Notes: generated by a model not told the origin, from the letters alone. A stretch of DNA of 44,495 nucleotides from CAZCEC01 sp964497615 (GCA_964497615.1 CAZCEC010000054.1:1-44495); one strand, 5' to 3'. Numbered from the stretch's first letter, positions 31,831 to 39,974 are shown. A program made the numbers and translations.

Positions 31831-32583
31831 ATGGGCGTATTCGCTGAGAAGTGGAAGGATGCCAAGACCGTCTTCGAGCGCACCACCAACACCAAGAAAC
31901 CCAACCCCAGCTTCGCCAAGATCCGCGTGGGCACCAGCGTGGCCGGCGCCCTCAAGGACGTGGACACCGCCCTGGACAACTTCGAAAAGGCCCCGGCCAA
32001 GACGCAGAAGCTGGCCGATGCCCTGGCCAAGGCCGCCGCGGTGTACACCGCCTCCAAGAACAAGTATCTGACGACCCTCGATGCCGCCGCCAACAAGGAG
32101 CCGGACAAGGTCAACAAGGCCGCCTACCAGAAGGGCATCACCCTGCTGAAGAAGGAGCTGAAGGCCCTGGATGCCGAGATCACCCTGCGCCTCGGCTACA
32201 CCAAGACCGCCCTGCAGCAAGGCTCGGTGCAGGACGGGCTGGCGGCCAACATCTGGGAGAGCATCGACGCCTCCAGCCGCCGCGCCGCGGCCTTCATCGC
32301 CAAGCTCAAGGCCGAGCCCAGCGCCGCCACCTTCAACAGCGGCATCAAGAACGCCGCCCGCGACATCAACCAGGGCATCGGCAACATCGACAAGCTGAAG
32401 AAGAAGGGCTACCCGATCAAGGGCCAGACCCCGGCCTACCTGTTCGAGGCCCTGCGCGAGTGGGCCAGCGACACCCGCCACCTGCCGGCCACCGCCACCC
32501 AGCAGGAAATCCTGCGCGAAGTGGGCGAGCTGGAAACGGCCGTCAAGGAAGTGCGCGTCTGGTACAAGGCCAACCGCGGCTAG
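31831..32583 (+). CDS. Basic helical protein of unknown function, member 2 of a pair
   Basis: 250 aa, Lys/Ala-rich and helical, no membrane segment. Examples are 'AAAVYTASKNKYLTTLDAAA' and 'KELKALDAEITLRLGYTKTA'. GAAAGG stands upstream of the ATG, and the codons are strongly biased to C/G endings, suggesting high expression. Its architecture resembles the preceding gene, and the two ends 'RDINQGIGNIDKLKKKGYPI' and the corresponding region there are loosely similar, so they may be ancient duplicates; similarity is too weak to be sure. A possible role is as abundant nucleoid, structural or surface protein, which is speculation. Confidence 0.72.
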   Translation: MGVFAEKWKDAKTVFERTTNTKKPNPSFAKIRVGTSVAGALKDVDTALDNFEKAPAKTQKLADALAKAAAVYTASKNKYLTTLDAAANKEPDKVNKAAYQKGITLLKKELKALDAEITLRLGYTKTALQQGSVQDGLAANIWESIDASSRRAAAFIAKLKAEPSAATFNSGIKNAARDINQGIGNIDKLKKKGYPIKGQTPAYLFEALREWASDTRHLPATATQQEILREVGELETAVKEVRVWYKANRG

Positions 32584-32609
32584 GCCAATCGCTTTCATTG
32601 TTGGAGTGA

Positions 32610-32637
32610 CCGGGGCCGCCTGCGGCCCCGGTTTTTT
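32610..32637 (+). terminator. Terminator of the second basic helical protein gene
   Basis: CCGGGGCCGC-CT-GCGGCCCCGG plus a six-T run, the same as the terminator at 31493. Confidence 0.9.
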
Positions 32638-32652
32638 GTTTCCGGCCCGTGC

Positions 32653-32658
32653 TAGAAT
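32653..32658 (+). promoter_or_regulatory. -10 box of a leaderless promoter for galactokinase
   Basis: TAGAAT is followed by 6 bases and the GTG start. Same spacing as before the glycosyltransferase at 2919. It is only 15 bases downstream of the previous terminator's T-tract. Confidence 0.55.
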
Positions 32659-32664
32659 GCCGCC

Positions 32665-33873
32665 GTGATCCCTCCCCGCGACCGCGCCACCGCCGCCTTC
32701 CGCGACGCCTTCCACGCCCCCCACGCCTTCGTGGCCCGCGCCCCCGGCCGCGTCAACCTGCTGGGCGAGCACGTGGACTACAACGACGGCTGGGTGCTGC
32801 CCGTCGCCATCGACCGCGCCGTCTGGGTGGCCTTCGCCCCTAACGTCCGCCCGATGGTGGACCTGGCCGCGTCTGACCTTTCGGCAGGCTCAAGGCAGGC
32901 TCTCGACGACTACACCTGCTTGCGCCTCAGCGAGCTGGACCGCAAAGTGGGCCTGCTGGGCCAGCCCCTGCCGCGCTGGGCGCACTACCCGGCGGGCGTC
33001 GCCTGGTCCCTGCAATCGCGCGGGCTGGCCGTGGGCGGCCTGTTTGCCGCCATCGCCTCCGATGTGCCGGTGGGTGCGGGGCTGTCGTCGTCCGCCGCGG
33101 TGGAGGTGGCCTTTGCCGTGGCCTGGCAAAAGCTGGGCCGCTGGGCGCTGCCGCCGCTGGACCTGGCCCGCACCTGCCAGCGCGCCGAGAATGAATACGT
33201 GGGCGTTCAGTCGGGCTTGATGGATCAGTTCGCCTCGGCCTGCGGGCAGGCGGGCCACGCCTTGCTGCTCGACTGCCGCACCCTGGAGTGGCAGGCCCTG
33301 CCCCTGCCGGCCGGGGTGAGCGTGGTGGTGGCCGACAGCGGCGTGCGGCGCGAGCTGGCGGGCGGCGAGTACAACCTGCGGCGCGAGCAGTGCCAGGCCG
33401 CCGTCGCCGCGCTGCGCGACCTGATCGGCGATCCCACCATCCATGCCTTGCGGGATGTGTCACTCGAAGACTTCAACCGCCACGCCGCCGCGCTCGACCC
33501 GCTCGTCGCCCGCCGCGCCCGCCACGTGGTGCAGGAGTGCGACCGGATGCGCCGCGCTCCGGCGCTGCTGGATGCCGGCCGCCTGAGGGACTTCGGCGCG
33601 CTGATGAACGATTGCCACCGCGACCTGCGCGATCTGTATGAAGTGTCTACCCCGGAATTGGACGCGCTGGCCCAGACGGCGCAGGGGCTGGAGGGATGCT
33701 ACGGGGCACGGCTCACCGGCGCGGGGTTTGGCGGCTGCACCGTGAACCTGGTGGCCGCCGACGCCGCCGAAGCCTTTGCCCGCGCGCTATCCGCCGCCTA
33801 TGCCGCTGCCACCGGCCGCGCCGCGGAGATTTACGTGTGCGCGGCGAGCGACGGGGCGGGGATCGTCGGCTGA
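32665..33873 (+). CDS. galK: Galactokinase
   Basis: 402 aa. GHMP kinase signatures are clear: 'APGRVNLLGEHVDYNDGW' near residue 26 (galactokinase motif 1), 'VPVGAGLSSSAAVEVAFAVA' (ATP-binding glycine-rich motif 2), and 'ARLTGAGFGGCTVNLV' near the C-terminus (motif 3). It makes galactose 1-phosphate from galactose and ATP, the first step of the Leloir pathway. No other Leloir genes are in the window. The start is GTG, right after a -10 box, so the mRNA is probably leaderless. Length is normal for the family. Confidence 0.95.
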   Translation: MIPPRDRATAAFRDAFHAPHAFVARAPGRVNLLGEHVDYNDGWVLPVAIDRAVWVAFAPNVRPMVDLAASDLSAGSRQALDDYTCLRLSELDRKVGLLGQPLPRWAHYPAGVAWSLQSRGLAVGGLFAAIASDVPVGAGLSSSAAVEVAFAVAWQKLGRWALPPLDLARTCQRAENEYVGVQSGLMDQFASACGQAGHALLLDCRTLEWQALPLPAGVSVVVADSGVRRELAGGEYNLRREQCQAAVAALRDLIGDPTIHALRDVSLEDFNRHAAALDPLVARRARHVVQECDRMRRAPALLDAGRLRDFGALMNDCHRDLRDLYEVSTPELDALAQTAQGLEGCYGARLTGAGFGGCTVNLVAADAAEAFARALSAAYAAATGRAAEIYVCAASDGAGIVG

Positions 33874-33876
33874 CGC

Positions 33877-33920
33877 GTCACCACGAAGGCACGAAGACAG
33901 GAAGGGGCACGAAGGGGAAA
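33877..33920. repeat. CACGAAGGCACGAAGA low-complexity repeat
   Basis: 'CACCACGAAGGCACGAAGAC' plus related units just before the next ATG. Similar runs occur at 35030-35068; a CACGAATT variant ends the SRPBCC gene at 4470-4500. Confidence 0.7.
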
Positions 33921-33922
33921 TC

Positions 33923-34600
33923 ATGCCGACACAAAGGACAGAACGAAAGGCAATCTCGGTCGAGATTCAACTCACTAGCGGTGACTTCCCCACCGACGAC
34001 GAACTAGGGCTACGCTGGGCATTGGAGGATCAGATTGAGGAACGCGGCATTGGCCACCATCAGGGCGGCGGAGCCGGCGGCGGCAGGATGGACTTTTCAT
34101 TTGAAGTGAGTGGCGCCAATCTGCTCGCCACGGCAATGGAGCAAGTTCGACAACTGCTCCGAGAATTTGATGTGCTCGAGAGGGCCACACTCACAGTTCA
34201 TGATGTCTATGAGCAGATCTGCGACCCGACACCAGACTTCCGTCCAGGCGATTGCCTGAGTTTTCGTTTCGAGGATGGCGACTACGGAGCCGTTATCGTG
34301 CTCGCCCGCGGTGATGCAGGGCTAATGGGCCCGGTCGAATTGTTGACGCTGGTCGGCCTCCTGGACTACAAAGCTCCGCGACCGCCAACCCTAAGCCAGT
34401 TTGAAGAACGAAATTGGTTAATCGCTACCCAGGAATGGCGAAGAGGTGAACGCTACCTGGTGTGGTTGCACTGCTTTGGGGGGATTCAAGTTGCTGTGGC
34501 AGGCAGAATTTCAGTCAGCACGGAAGAGTTGATCACATGCGTTTATTTCCACTCTTGGGATGGTCTCCCAGAATGCTTCATGCATAACCAACTGACGTAG
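33923..34600 (+). CDS. Orphan protein with Imm26-like region
   Basis: 225 aa with lower GC (about 55%) than its neighbours. Residues 10-95 are a strand/helix domain ('SVEIQLTSGDFPTDDELGLR' and 'LLREFDVLERATLTVHDVYE'). Residues about 105-200 resemble Imm26-type immunity proteins ('FRPGDCLSFRFEDGDYGAVI', then a Trp-rich strand 'NWLIATQEWRRGERYLVWLH'). No toxin gene is adjacent. The base composition suggests recent transfer. The start ATG follows the CACGAAG repeat without a strong ribosome site. The Imm26 assignment is a guess from motif memory. Confidence 0.6.
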   Translation: MPTQRTERKAISVEIQLTSGDFPTDDELGLRWALEDQIEERGIGHHQGGGAGGGRMDFSFEVSGANLLATAMEQVRQLLREFDVLERATLTVHDVYEQICDPTPDFRPGDCLSFRFEDGDYGAVIVLARGDAGLMGPVELLTLVGLLDYKAPRPPTLSQFEERNWLIATQEWRRGERYLVWLHCFGGIQVAVAGRISVSTEELITCVYFHSWDGLPECFMHNQLT

Positions 34601-34937
34601 CTGCACGCGCATGTGCGAGCAGGTTAGTCATGCGAGTCTGGGACAATGGCTCAACCGCGCCGGTCTGGACATCCACGTCCACCGTCCCCAACGGGCCAAA
34701 CTCGCCCAGCTTGGGCAGGCCCAGGTAGGCCGGCACGCGCCACACCACCCGCTCGCCGCCCACCACCAGTTGCGGCTGCCCGCCATACATCTGATAGCTC
34801 ACATCCTGCGCCAGCAGGCGCGTCACGCGGCGCTGGGCCTCCGGCGCGGCCACGCGGATGTCGGCGCTGACGCGGATATCCAGCTCCAGCCGGCCGCTTT
34901 CGGGGATGTCTTGGTTTTCCAGCAGCAGCAGCGCCAT
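34578..34937 (-). CDS. Small conserved-looking protein, convergent with the orphan
   Basis: 119 aa, mostly beta-strand ('SGRLELDIRVSADIRVAAPE', 'QPQLVVGGERVVWRVPAYLG', 'GTVDVDVQTGAVEPLSQTRM'), no signal peptide. It overlaps the 3' end of the Imm26-like gene by 23 bases on the other strand. The GAGGTAGGC site precedes the ATG, and TATAAT lies about 35 bases farther upstream. I recognise no family; a small beta-sandwich with protein-binding role is possible. Confidence 0.62.
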   Translation of the reverse strand: MALLLLENQDIPESGRLELDIRVSADIRVAAPEAQRRVTRLLAQDVSYQMYGGQPQLVVGGERVVWRVPAYLGLPKLGEFGPLGTVDVDVQTGAVEPLSQTRMTNLLAHARAATSVGYA

Positions 34938-35209
34938 GCCTACCTCGCTTCAACCGCTCCTGCCGGGTATTATACTCCCGCCCCGCCAGGCGCTGACCCA
35001 AAGGGCGACTTCGCACAGATGCCGAGCTATACCACGAAGACACGAAGAAAAGAAGCGGCACGAAGAGAGCCATGTGGAGAAGGGAAAAGGTTTCTGCGTG
35101 CCCCTTTACGTCTTCGTGACTCTGCGAAGCGCCCCGGAGCGAAGCGCAGTGGGTCGTGGTGGCGGTTTTCCGAAGCGCCGCGCGGCCTTTGCGGTTACAA
35201 TCCTTCTAT
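34938..35209. repeat. Intergenic region with TATAAT promoter (-) and low-complexity repeats
   Basis: The region carries a minus-strand -10 box for the previous gene (ATTATA at 34968-34974), CACGAAG-type repeats (35030-35068) and 'TCTGCGAAGCGCCCC' (35119), which is shared with 31549. Just before the next gene TACAAT (35196-35201) lies 8 bases upstream of the ATG at 35210, suggesting a leaderless start. Confidence 0.55.
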
Positions 35210-35704
35210 ATGAAGAAGCCCCGCCGCCCGCCGCGCCCGCGACCGGCCACCCGCGCCGAGCTGTTGGCGCGCGAGAAGGCCGACTGGGACGAGTTGGGCG
35301 CGACGTGGTGCAAGCTGCCCAACGCCGCCCTCGAACGCCCCGGCGCGTGCGGCCCCGGCTGGAGCGTCAAGGACGTGATGAACCACGTGGCCGCCTGGCA
35401 GGAGGCCGCCCTGCGCATCATCCCCGAACTCCTGGCCGGCCGCCGCGCCACCCTCGGCCACAGCACCAACCGCTTCAACGAACTCCAACAGGCGCAGGAT
35501 AAAGACCGCACCCTGCCCGCCAGCAAGCGCCGCCTCAACCGCGCCCGCCGCGAGCTGCTGAGGCTCCTGGAGACCGTGCCCGACGGCGTGCTGCTCGACC
35601 CCGCCGGCCGCGTCAACTGGTGGGTCAAGTTCACCACCTACGCCCACTACGGCGAGCACATCTGGGAGTTGAGCGAGTTCGCGCGGCGATGGAAAGAGAC
35701 GTGA
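35210..35704 (+). CDS. DinB/ClbS-like four-helix bundle protein 1
   Basis: 164 aa. The ClbS/DfsB branch of the DinB superfamily is recognised by 'GPGWSVKDVMNHVAAWQEAA' near residue 50, with the usual following helices and 'WWVKFTTYAHYGEHIWELSE' with two His residues near the end; the three-His metal site of DinB proteins is partly present. Members act in thiol- or DNA-damage-related chemistry, or bind metals, but this one's substrate is unknown. The next gene is a paralogue and overlaps its end. Confidence 0.85.
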   Translation: MKKPRRPPRPRPATRAELLAREKADWDELGATWCKLPNAALERPGACGPGWSVKDVMNHVAAWQEAALRIIPELLAGRRATLGHSTNRFNELQQAQDKDRTLPASKRRLNRARRELLRLLETVPDGVLLDPAGRVNWWVKFTTYAHYGEHIWELSEFARRWKET

Positions 35705-36186
35705 AGCGTGAAAGGCGCCCAACGCCCGCCACGCTGGACGAGTTCTACGCGCTCGAAGCGGCGGTGTGGAAAGAGATCACGGCCGCCTGGCGCGGGCTGC
35801 CGGCGAAACGGCTCGTCCGGCCCGGCGCCAGCGGCCCCGCGTGGAGCGTAAAGGATGTGATGAACCACCTGGCCGCCTGGATGATGGCTACGCAGGCGGC
35901 GCTCCCTGGCATCTTGGCCCGCCGGCCGCTGCCCAAGGGCGAGTACGATATCGCCAGCTTCAACGAGCGGCACGCCGCCGCCGATCAGGCGCGCTCGCTG
36001 GCCGCCAGCCGCCGCCGGCTGAATCGCGCCCGGCGCGCCTTTTTGGACTACGTCGCCACCCTGCCGCCCGCCGACGTGCTGAACGTCAAGGCACGCCCCG
36101 GCCGTTGGATCAAGTTCGCCACCTATGGGCACTATGATGAGCATCTGGCGGCGCTGACCGCATTCGCGCGGCGGGCGAACGATTAG
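35689..36186 (+). CDS. DinB/ClbS-like four-helix bundle protein 2
   Basis: 165 aa from ATG 35689, or 161 from GTG 35701, which overlaps the previous stop as GTGA. It repeats the previous protein: 'GPAWSVKDVMNHLAAWMMAT' and 'RWIKFATYGHYDEHLAALTA'. The tandem pair is a local duplication, and the two may form a heterodimer. Histidines at matching places suggest a preserved metal site. The 3' end runs into a GACGAAGGA/TGACACC repeat. Confidence 0.83.
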   Translation: MERDVKRERRPTPATLDEFYALEAAVWKEITAAWRGLPAKRLVRPGASGPAWSVKDVMNHLAAWMMATQAALPGILARRPLPKGEYDIASFNERHAAADQARSLAASRRRLNRARRAFLDYVATLPPADVLNVKARPGRWIKFATYGHYDEHLAALTAFARRAND

Positions 36187-36303
36187 GGACGAAGGACGCG
36201 CGACGAAGCGTGAAAGGTGACGCGTGAAACGTGGCACTTGAAACTTGACACACGACACCTGACACCCGGCACCTGACACCCGACACTCGACACCCGACAC
36301 TCA
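36187..36303. repeat. Composite GACGAAGGA / TGACACC low-complexity repeat
   Basis: Starts with GACGAAGGACGCGCGACGAAG, then many GACACCTGACACCCGACACT units up to 36303. The same order of parts is seen at 21227-21606 and 41788-41875, and inverted at 41082-41190. Confidence 0.8.
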
Positions 36304-36312
36304 CCCCGCCCC

Positions 36313-37974
36313 ATGCAGGCCCACCCCTTCTCCTTCCTCCTCGCCGCCTCGGCCCTGATGGCGCTGGGCGTGGCGGCGTTCGCCTGGCGGCGGCGGCCGG
36401 CGGCGGGCGCAGGTCCCCTGGCCCTGCTCAACCTGGCCCTGGCCGAATGGGCCGGCACCTACGCCATCATGTGGGCGTCCACCGGCGAGGCGGCCCAGGC
36501 CTTCTGGCTGCGGGCCACCTTCATCGGCGTCGTCGTGGCGCTGCCCGCCGTGCTGGCCTTCACCCTGCAATACGTCCACCTGGGCGCATGGCTCAACCGC
36601 CGCAACAACTTGTTATTATCCGTCCACCCGGTGCTGTCGTTCGTCTTTCTGCTCTCCGATCCGTGGACGGGGCTGTTCCTGTCGCGGCACGTGATGGTCA
36701 CCAGCCTGGGCTACGCCGTGCTCGACTGGGAGCGCGGCGCGTGGTTCTGGGTCACCACGGCCTATGGGTACGTGCTGCTGGCGGCGGTGGTCATCCTGCT
36801 GGTGAGTTTCGCGCGCCAGGCGGCGCGCCCCTACCGCGCCCAGGCGCTCACCGTGCTGGCGGCGGTGCTGTTCCCCTGGGTGGCCAACGCCTTCACCCAG
36901 TCCGCCTTCCGCTTCCTGTCGGAGTTGGACCTGACGCCCGTGGTCTTCAGCCTCACCGGGCTGGCGCTGGCCTATGGCCTGTACCGCCACCGCCTGCTGG
37001 ACCTGGCGCCGGTGGCGCGCGGCGCGGTGCTGGACGGCCTGGAAGACGGCGTGCTGGTGGTGGACGCGCGGAACCGCATCGTGGACGCGAACCCGGCCGC
37101 CCAGCGGGTGCTGCCCGGGCCGCTGGTGGGCGAAGGGCTGGACCGGGTCTTCCACGCCTACCCGGACCTGCTGGCGCGCTATGGCAGCGTGGCACGGGCC
37201 CAGGCCGAAGTGGCGGTGGACGGCGTGCAGTACGAACTACGCATCACGCCGCTGAACGACCGCCCCGGCGGCGGCGCGGGCCGCGGCGACTCAGGCCGCG
37301 TCATCGTCTGGCGCAACATCACCGAGCGCAAGCACGCCGAGGCCGGGCTGCTGGCCGCCAACGAGCGCCTGCAAGCCCAGCTCACCGAGATCGAAGCCCT
37401 CCAGGCGCGGCTGCGCGAGGAAGCCCTGCGCGACCCGCTGACCAATCTCTACAACCGGCGCTACCTGAACGAGACCTTGCCGCGCGAATTGTCGCGCGCC
37501 GCCCGCGAGCACTACCGCGTGGTGTTGGTGATGGTGGATATTGACCGCTTCAAGGTGGTGAACGACACCTTCGGCCACCCAGCCGGCGACCAGGTGCTGC
37601 GGACCCTGGCCCAGGTGCTGAGCACCAACACCCGCGCCGGGGACCTGGTGTGCCGCTTTGGGGGCGAGGAGTTCGCGATCGTGCTGCCCAACACCTCCGC
37701 GGCCCAGGCCCGCCAGCGCGCCGAGGCCTGGCGGGCGGCCTTTGCCGAGGCGCGCACCGTGTACGACGGGCGGGCGATGCAGGCCACCATCTCCGCCGGG
37801 GTGGCGGAGTTCCGCCCGCACCGGCACGGCGACCAGGGGGAGGAGCGCTCGGCGCTGGCGGTGGAGGCCGGCGGCGAGACCCTGGCCGAGGCCCTGCTGC
37901 GCGCCGCCGACCGGGCGCTGTATGCGGCTAAGGAGGGCGGGCGGAACAGGGTGGCGCTGTTCGCGCCGAGCTAG
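36313..37974 (+). CDS. Membrane diguanylate cyclase (7TM-PAS-GGDEF)
   Basis: 553 aa. Residues 1-225 have seven or eight hydrophobic helices resembling the histidine-kinase N-terminal 7TM region; residues about 235-345 form a PAS-like domain ('VLDGLEDGVLVVDARNRIVD'), then a coiled coil, then GGDEF. The catalytic site is GGEEF at residues 450-454, and the RxxD inhibitory site is 441-444 (RAGD), so c-di-GMP synthesis with product feedback is expected. It converts two GTP to c-di-GMP in response to a membrane or ligand signal. No EAL domain is fused. The stop overlaps the convergent EamA gene by 4 bases. Confidence 0.92.
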   Translation: MQAHPFSFLLAASALMALGVAAFAWRRRPAAGAGPLALLNLALAEWAGTYAIMWASTGEAAQAFWLRATFIGVVVALPAVLAFTLQYVHLGAWLNRRNNLLLSVHPVLSFVFLLSDPWTGLFLSRHVMVTSLGYAVLDWERGAWFWVTTAYGYVLLAAVVILLVSFARQAARPYRAQALTVLAAVLFPWVANAFTQSAFRFLSELDLTPVVFSLTGLALAYGLYRHRLLDLAPVARGAVLDGLEDGVLVVDARNRIVDANPAAQRVLPGPLVGEGLDRVFHAYPDLLARYGSVARAQAEVAVDGVQYELRITPLNDRPGGGAGRGDSGRVIVWRNITERKHAEAGLLAANERLQAQLTEIEALQARLREEALRDPLTNLYNRRYLNETLPRELSRAAREHYRVVLVMVDIDRFKVVNDTFGHPAGDQVLRTLAQVLSTNTRAGDLVCRFGGEEFAIVLPNTSAAQARQRAEAWRAAFAEARTVYDGRAMQATISAGVAEFRPHRHGDQGEERSALAVEAGGETLAEALLRAADRALYAAKEGGRNRVALFAPS

Positions 37975-38906
37975 TCTGCCCCGGCCGCCGCCGCCCGCAC
38001 TTCCCCCTTGGGCTTGGCCGCCCGCTTCAAATTCACCACCGCCAGCGCCGCCACAATCAGCAGCGACCCCGCCAGCAGCCGCCAGTCGGCCGGCTCGCGC
38101 AGGAAGATGATGCCCAGCACCAGCCCCACCACCGGGAACACGTACGTCACCAGCGAGGCGCGCGTGGGGCCCCAGGCGTTGATGAGATAGAAGAACAGCA
38201 GGTAGGCCACGCACGAGCCCAGCACCCCCAGCCACACAATCGCGAACCAGGCCAGCGCCGTGTCCGGCAGGTTGAGCGGGCGCTCCACCACCGGCGTCAC
38301 CCCCCACACCAGCGCGTCGGCGATGATGACCACCAGCCCGGCTTGCAGCACCGGCGGCTGGTTGCGCAGATAGCGCCGCGAAAAGGTGATGGCCGTGGCG
38401 TACGAGATCACCGCTACCAGCATGGCGAGCTGCCCCAGCAGGCCCAGGCCGGTCAGCGCGCCGCTGAACACCGCCGGGTCCAGGTCGCGGCTCACCAGCA
38501 CCACGATGCCCACGAAGCCCAGCAGCAGCCCGCCCAGCCGGCCGGCGGTGATCTTCTCATCCTGGAGCCAGAAGTGGGCGATGACGATGGTGAACAGCGG
38601 CACCGTGCCGTTCAGGATGGAGGCCAGGCTGGAGTCGATGTACTGCTCGGCCCAGGTGATGAGCACGAACGGCAGGGCCGAGTTCACCAGGCCCATGAAG
38701 CCATAGGCCAGCCAGGTGCGCCGGTCGCGAGGCAGCGGCTGGCGCTTGAGCAGCATGATGGCCGCCAGCCCCAGCGCCCCAAACAGCAGCCGGAACGCCA
38801 CCAGGGTGAACGGCCCCGTCTCGCCGACGGCAATCTTGATCCACAGGAACGACGAGCCCCAGATCAGGCCCAGGGCGGCGAATGCAATCCACTCTTTGAC
38901 TTTCAT
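37971..38906 (-). CDS. EamA/DMT-family transporter
   Basis: 311 aa with about ten membrane helices in two EamA repeats. The first repeat begins 'IAFAALGLIWGSSFLWIKIA' and includes 'MGLVNSALPFVLITWAEQYI' and 'SSLASILNGTVPLFTIVIAH'; the second has 'AIVWLGVLGSCVAYLLFFYL' and 'ASLVTYVFPVVGLVLGIIFL'. These drug/metabolite transporters export amino acids or related compounds; the substrate cannot be read. GGGAG precedes the ATG. It is convergent with the diguanylate cyclase. Confidence 0.92.
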   Translation of the reverse strand: MKVKEWIAFAALGLIWGSSFLWIKIAVGETGPFTLVAFRLLFGALGLAAIMLLKRQPLPRDRRTWLAYGFMGLVNSALPFVLITWAEQYIDSSLASILNGTVPLFTIVIAHFWLQDEKITAGRLGGLLLGFVGIVVLVSRDLDPAVFSGALTGLGLLGQLAMLVAVISYATAITFSRRYLRNQPPVLQAGLVVIIADALVWGVTPVVERPLNLPDTALAWFAIVWLGVLGSCVAYLLFFYLINAWGPTRASLVTYVFPVVGLVLGIIFLREPADWRLLAGSLLIVAALAVVNLKRAAKPKGEVRAAAAGAD

Positions 38907-38951
38907 TGCCAGACTCCCTCGCTAACCGACCCGCTTGTTGCTGATCCGTCT

Positions 38952-39122
38952 CACCGCGGAGTGCGCGGAGTGCGCGGAGAAAACCCAACCCCCTTCAAGA
39001 ACACTTCACCGCTGAGTGCGCGGAGAGCGCGGAGAAAACCTTTCAACTTCACACCGCGGAGTGCGCCGAGAGCGCTGAGAGATGCTTTTTCTCCCCCCAC
39101 TCCGCGTGCTCAGCGTGCTCAG
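38952..39122. repeat. Tandem and inverted GCGGAGTGCGCGGAGA repeat
   Basis: Three direct units of 'CACCGCGGAGTGCGCGGAG' type and one inverted at 39098-39122 ('CTCCGCGTGCTCAGCG'). The inverted unit reaches into the 3' end of the lrp-like gene and encodes its last residues. Related to 11838-11916. Confidence 0.8.
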
Positions 39123-39655
39123 CGGTGGAGATTGTCGGACTGCCGTCGACGCGCTTTCGGGGCGACGACTTCCTCCCGATGCCCATTCGCCCCCGCTTCC
39201 GCCCCCGTCAGCAGCGGCCCGCCCTCCTTCACCGCCGACAGCGCGATCATGGTCACGCTGCGCAGGACGGTGAGGCGCTGGCGGATGCGGTTGATGAGGG
39301 CCTCCAGCGCGGCGGGGCCGTCCACGCGCGTCTTGAGGATGAAGCAGTCCTCGCCGGCCACGCTGTAACACTCCAGCACGTCCGGGTCGGCGCGCAGGGC
39401 GGCCACGCCGGGGGCGTGCTTGTCGTCATAGGCCACCGTCAGCCGGATGAAGGCCGTCAGCGGCTTGCCCACTGCTTCGGGGTCCACCTGGACGGTGTAG
39501 CCGCGGATGACGCCGCGCTGCTCCAGCTTGCGGATGCGCTCGAAGACGGACGAGGCCGTCAGCCCCACCGCCTCGGCGAGCTCGGCGTTGGTGGCGCGGG
39601 CGTTCTGCTGGAGCAGGTCCAGGATGTGGCGGTCGGTGTCGTCAAGGATTGGCAT
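39119..39655 (-). CDS. Lrp/AsnC-family regulator
   Basis: 178 aa. The N-terminal HTH is 'DRHILDLLQQNARATNAELA' with 'GLTASSVFERIRKLEQRGVI'; the C-terminal RAM domain includes 'TAFIRLTVAYDDKHAPGVAA' and 'DVLECYSVAGEDCFILKTRV'. These proteins respond to amino acids and bind DNA as octamers. The final 30 residues ('EEVVAPKARRRQSDNLHR') are not part of the family and come partly from the GCGGAG repeat. It overlaps the cupin gene's end by 14 bases, so both are one operon and the regulator may control its own promoter. Confidence 0.92.
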   Translation of the reverse strand: MPILDDTDRHILDLLQQNARATNAELAEAVGLTASSVFERIRKLEQRGVIRGYTVQVDPEAVGKPLTAFIRLTVAYDDKHAPGVAALRADPDVLECYSVAGEDCFILKTRVDGPAALEALINRIRQRLTVLRSVTMIALSAVKEGGPLLTGAEAGANGHREEVVAPKARRRQSDNLHR

Positions 39656-39974
39656 GTTCCACCATCAGGGTCAGCATCGTATCGTCTTCGGTCCACAGGC
39701 GGTGCGGGCGGCCGAGGGGCCAGCGCACCTTCTGGCCGGCGGCGATGGGCGCGGCCTCGCCGTCCACGCTGGTGAAGCCGCTGCCCTTCAGGCACAGGAC
39801 GTCAATCTCAATGGGCGCGGGGTGCTCGTGGATGGTGCCGTGCGGGCCGAAGCGCAGTTGGGCCAGCGCCACGCGCTCGGTGCGCAGCAGGGGCCGGGCC
39901 TCCACGTTGGCGCAGCCGGGGTGCGGCAGGGGGCGCCAGTCGGTATTCTGGAAGGGGGTGATCTCAGGCGGCAT
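39642..39974 (-). CDS. Cupin-domain protein
   Basis: 110 aa. One cupin domain: 'LRFGPHGTIHEHPAPIEIDV' is cupin motif 1 with two His and one Glu for a metal, and 'PLGRPHRLWTEDDTMLTLMV' is motif 2. It may be a small-molecule binder or dioxygenase-like protein. It is the first gene of the cupin-lrp operon; GAGGAGC lies upstream of the ATG. The promoter with operator is at 40008-40035. Confidence 0.87.
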   Translation of the reverse strand: MPPEITPFQNTDWRPLPHPGCANVEARPLLRTERVALAQLRFGPHGTIHEHPAPIEIDVLCLKGSGFTSVDGEAAPIAAGQKVRWPLGRPHRLWTEDDTMLTLMVEHANP

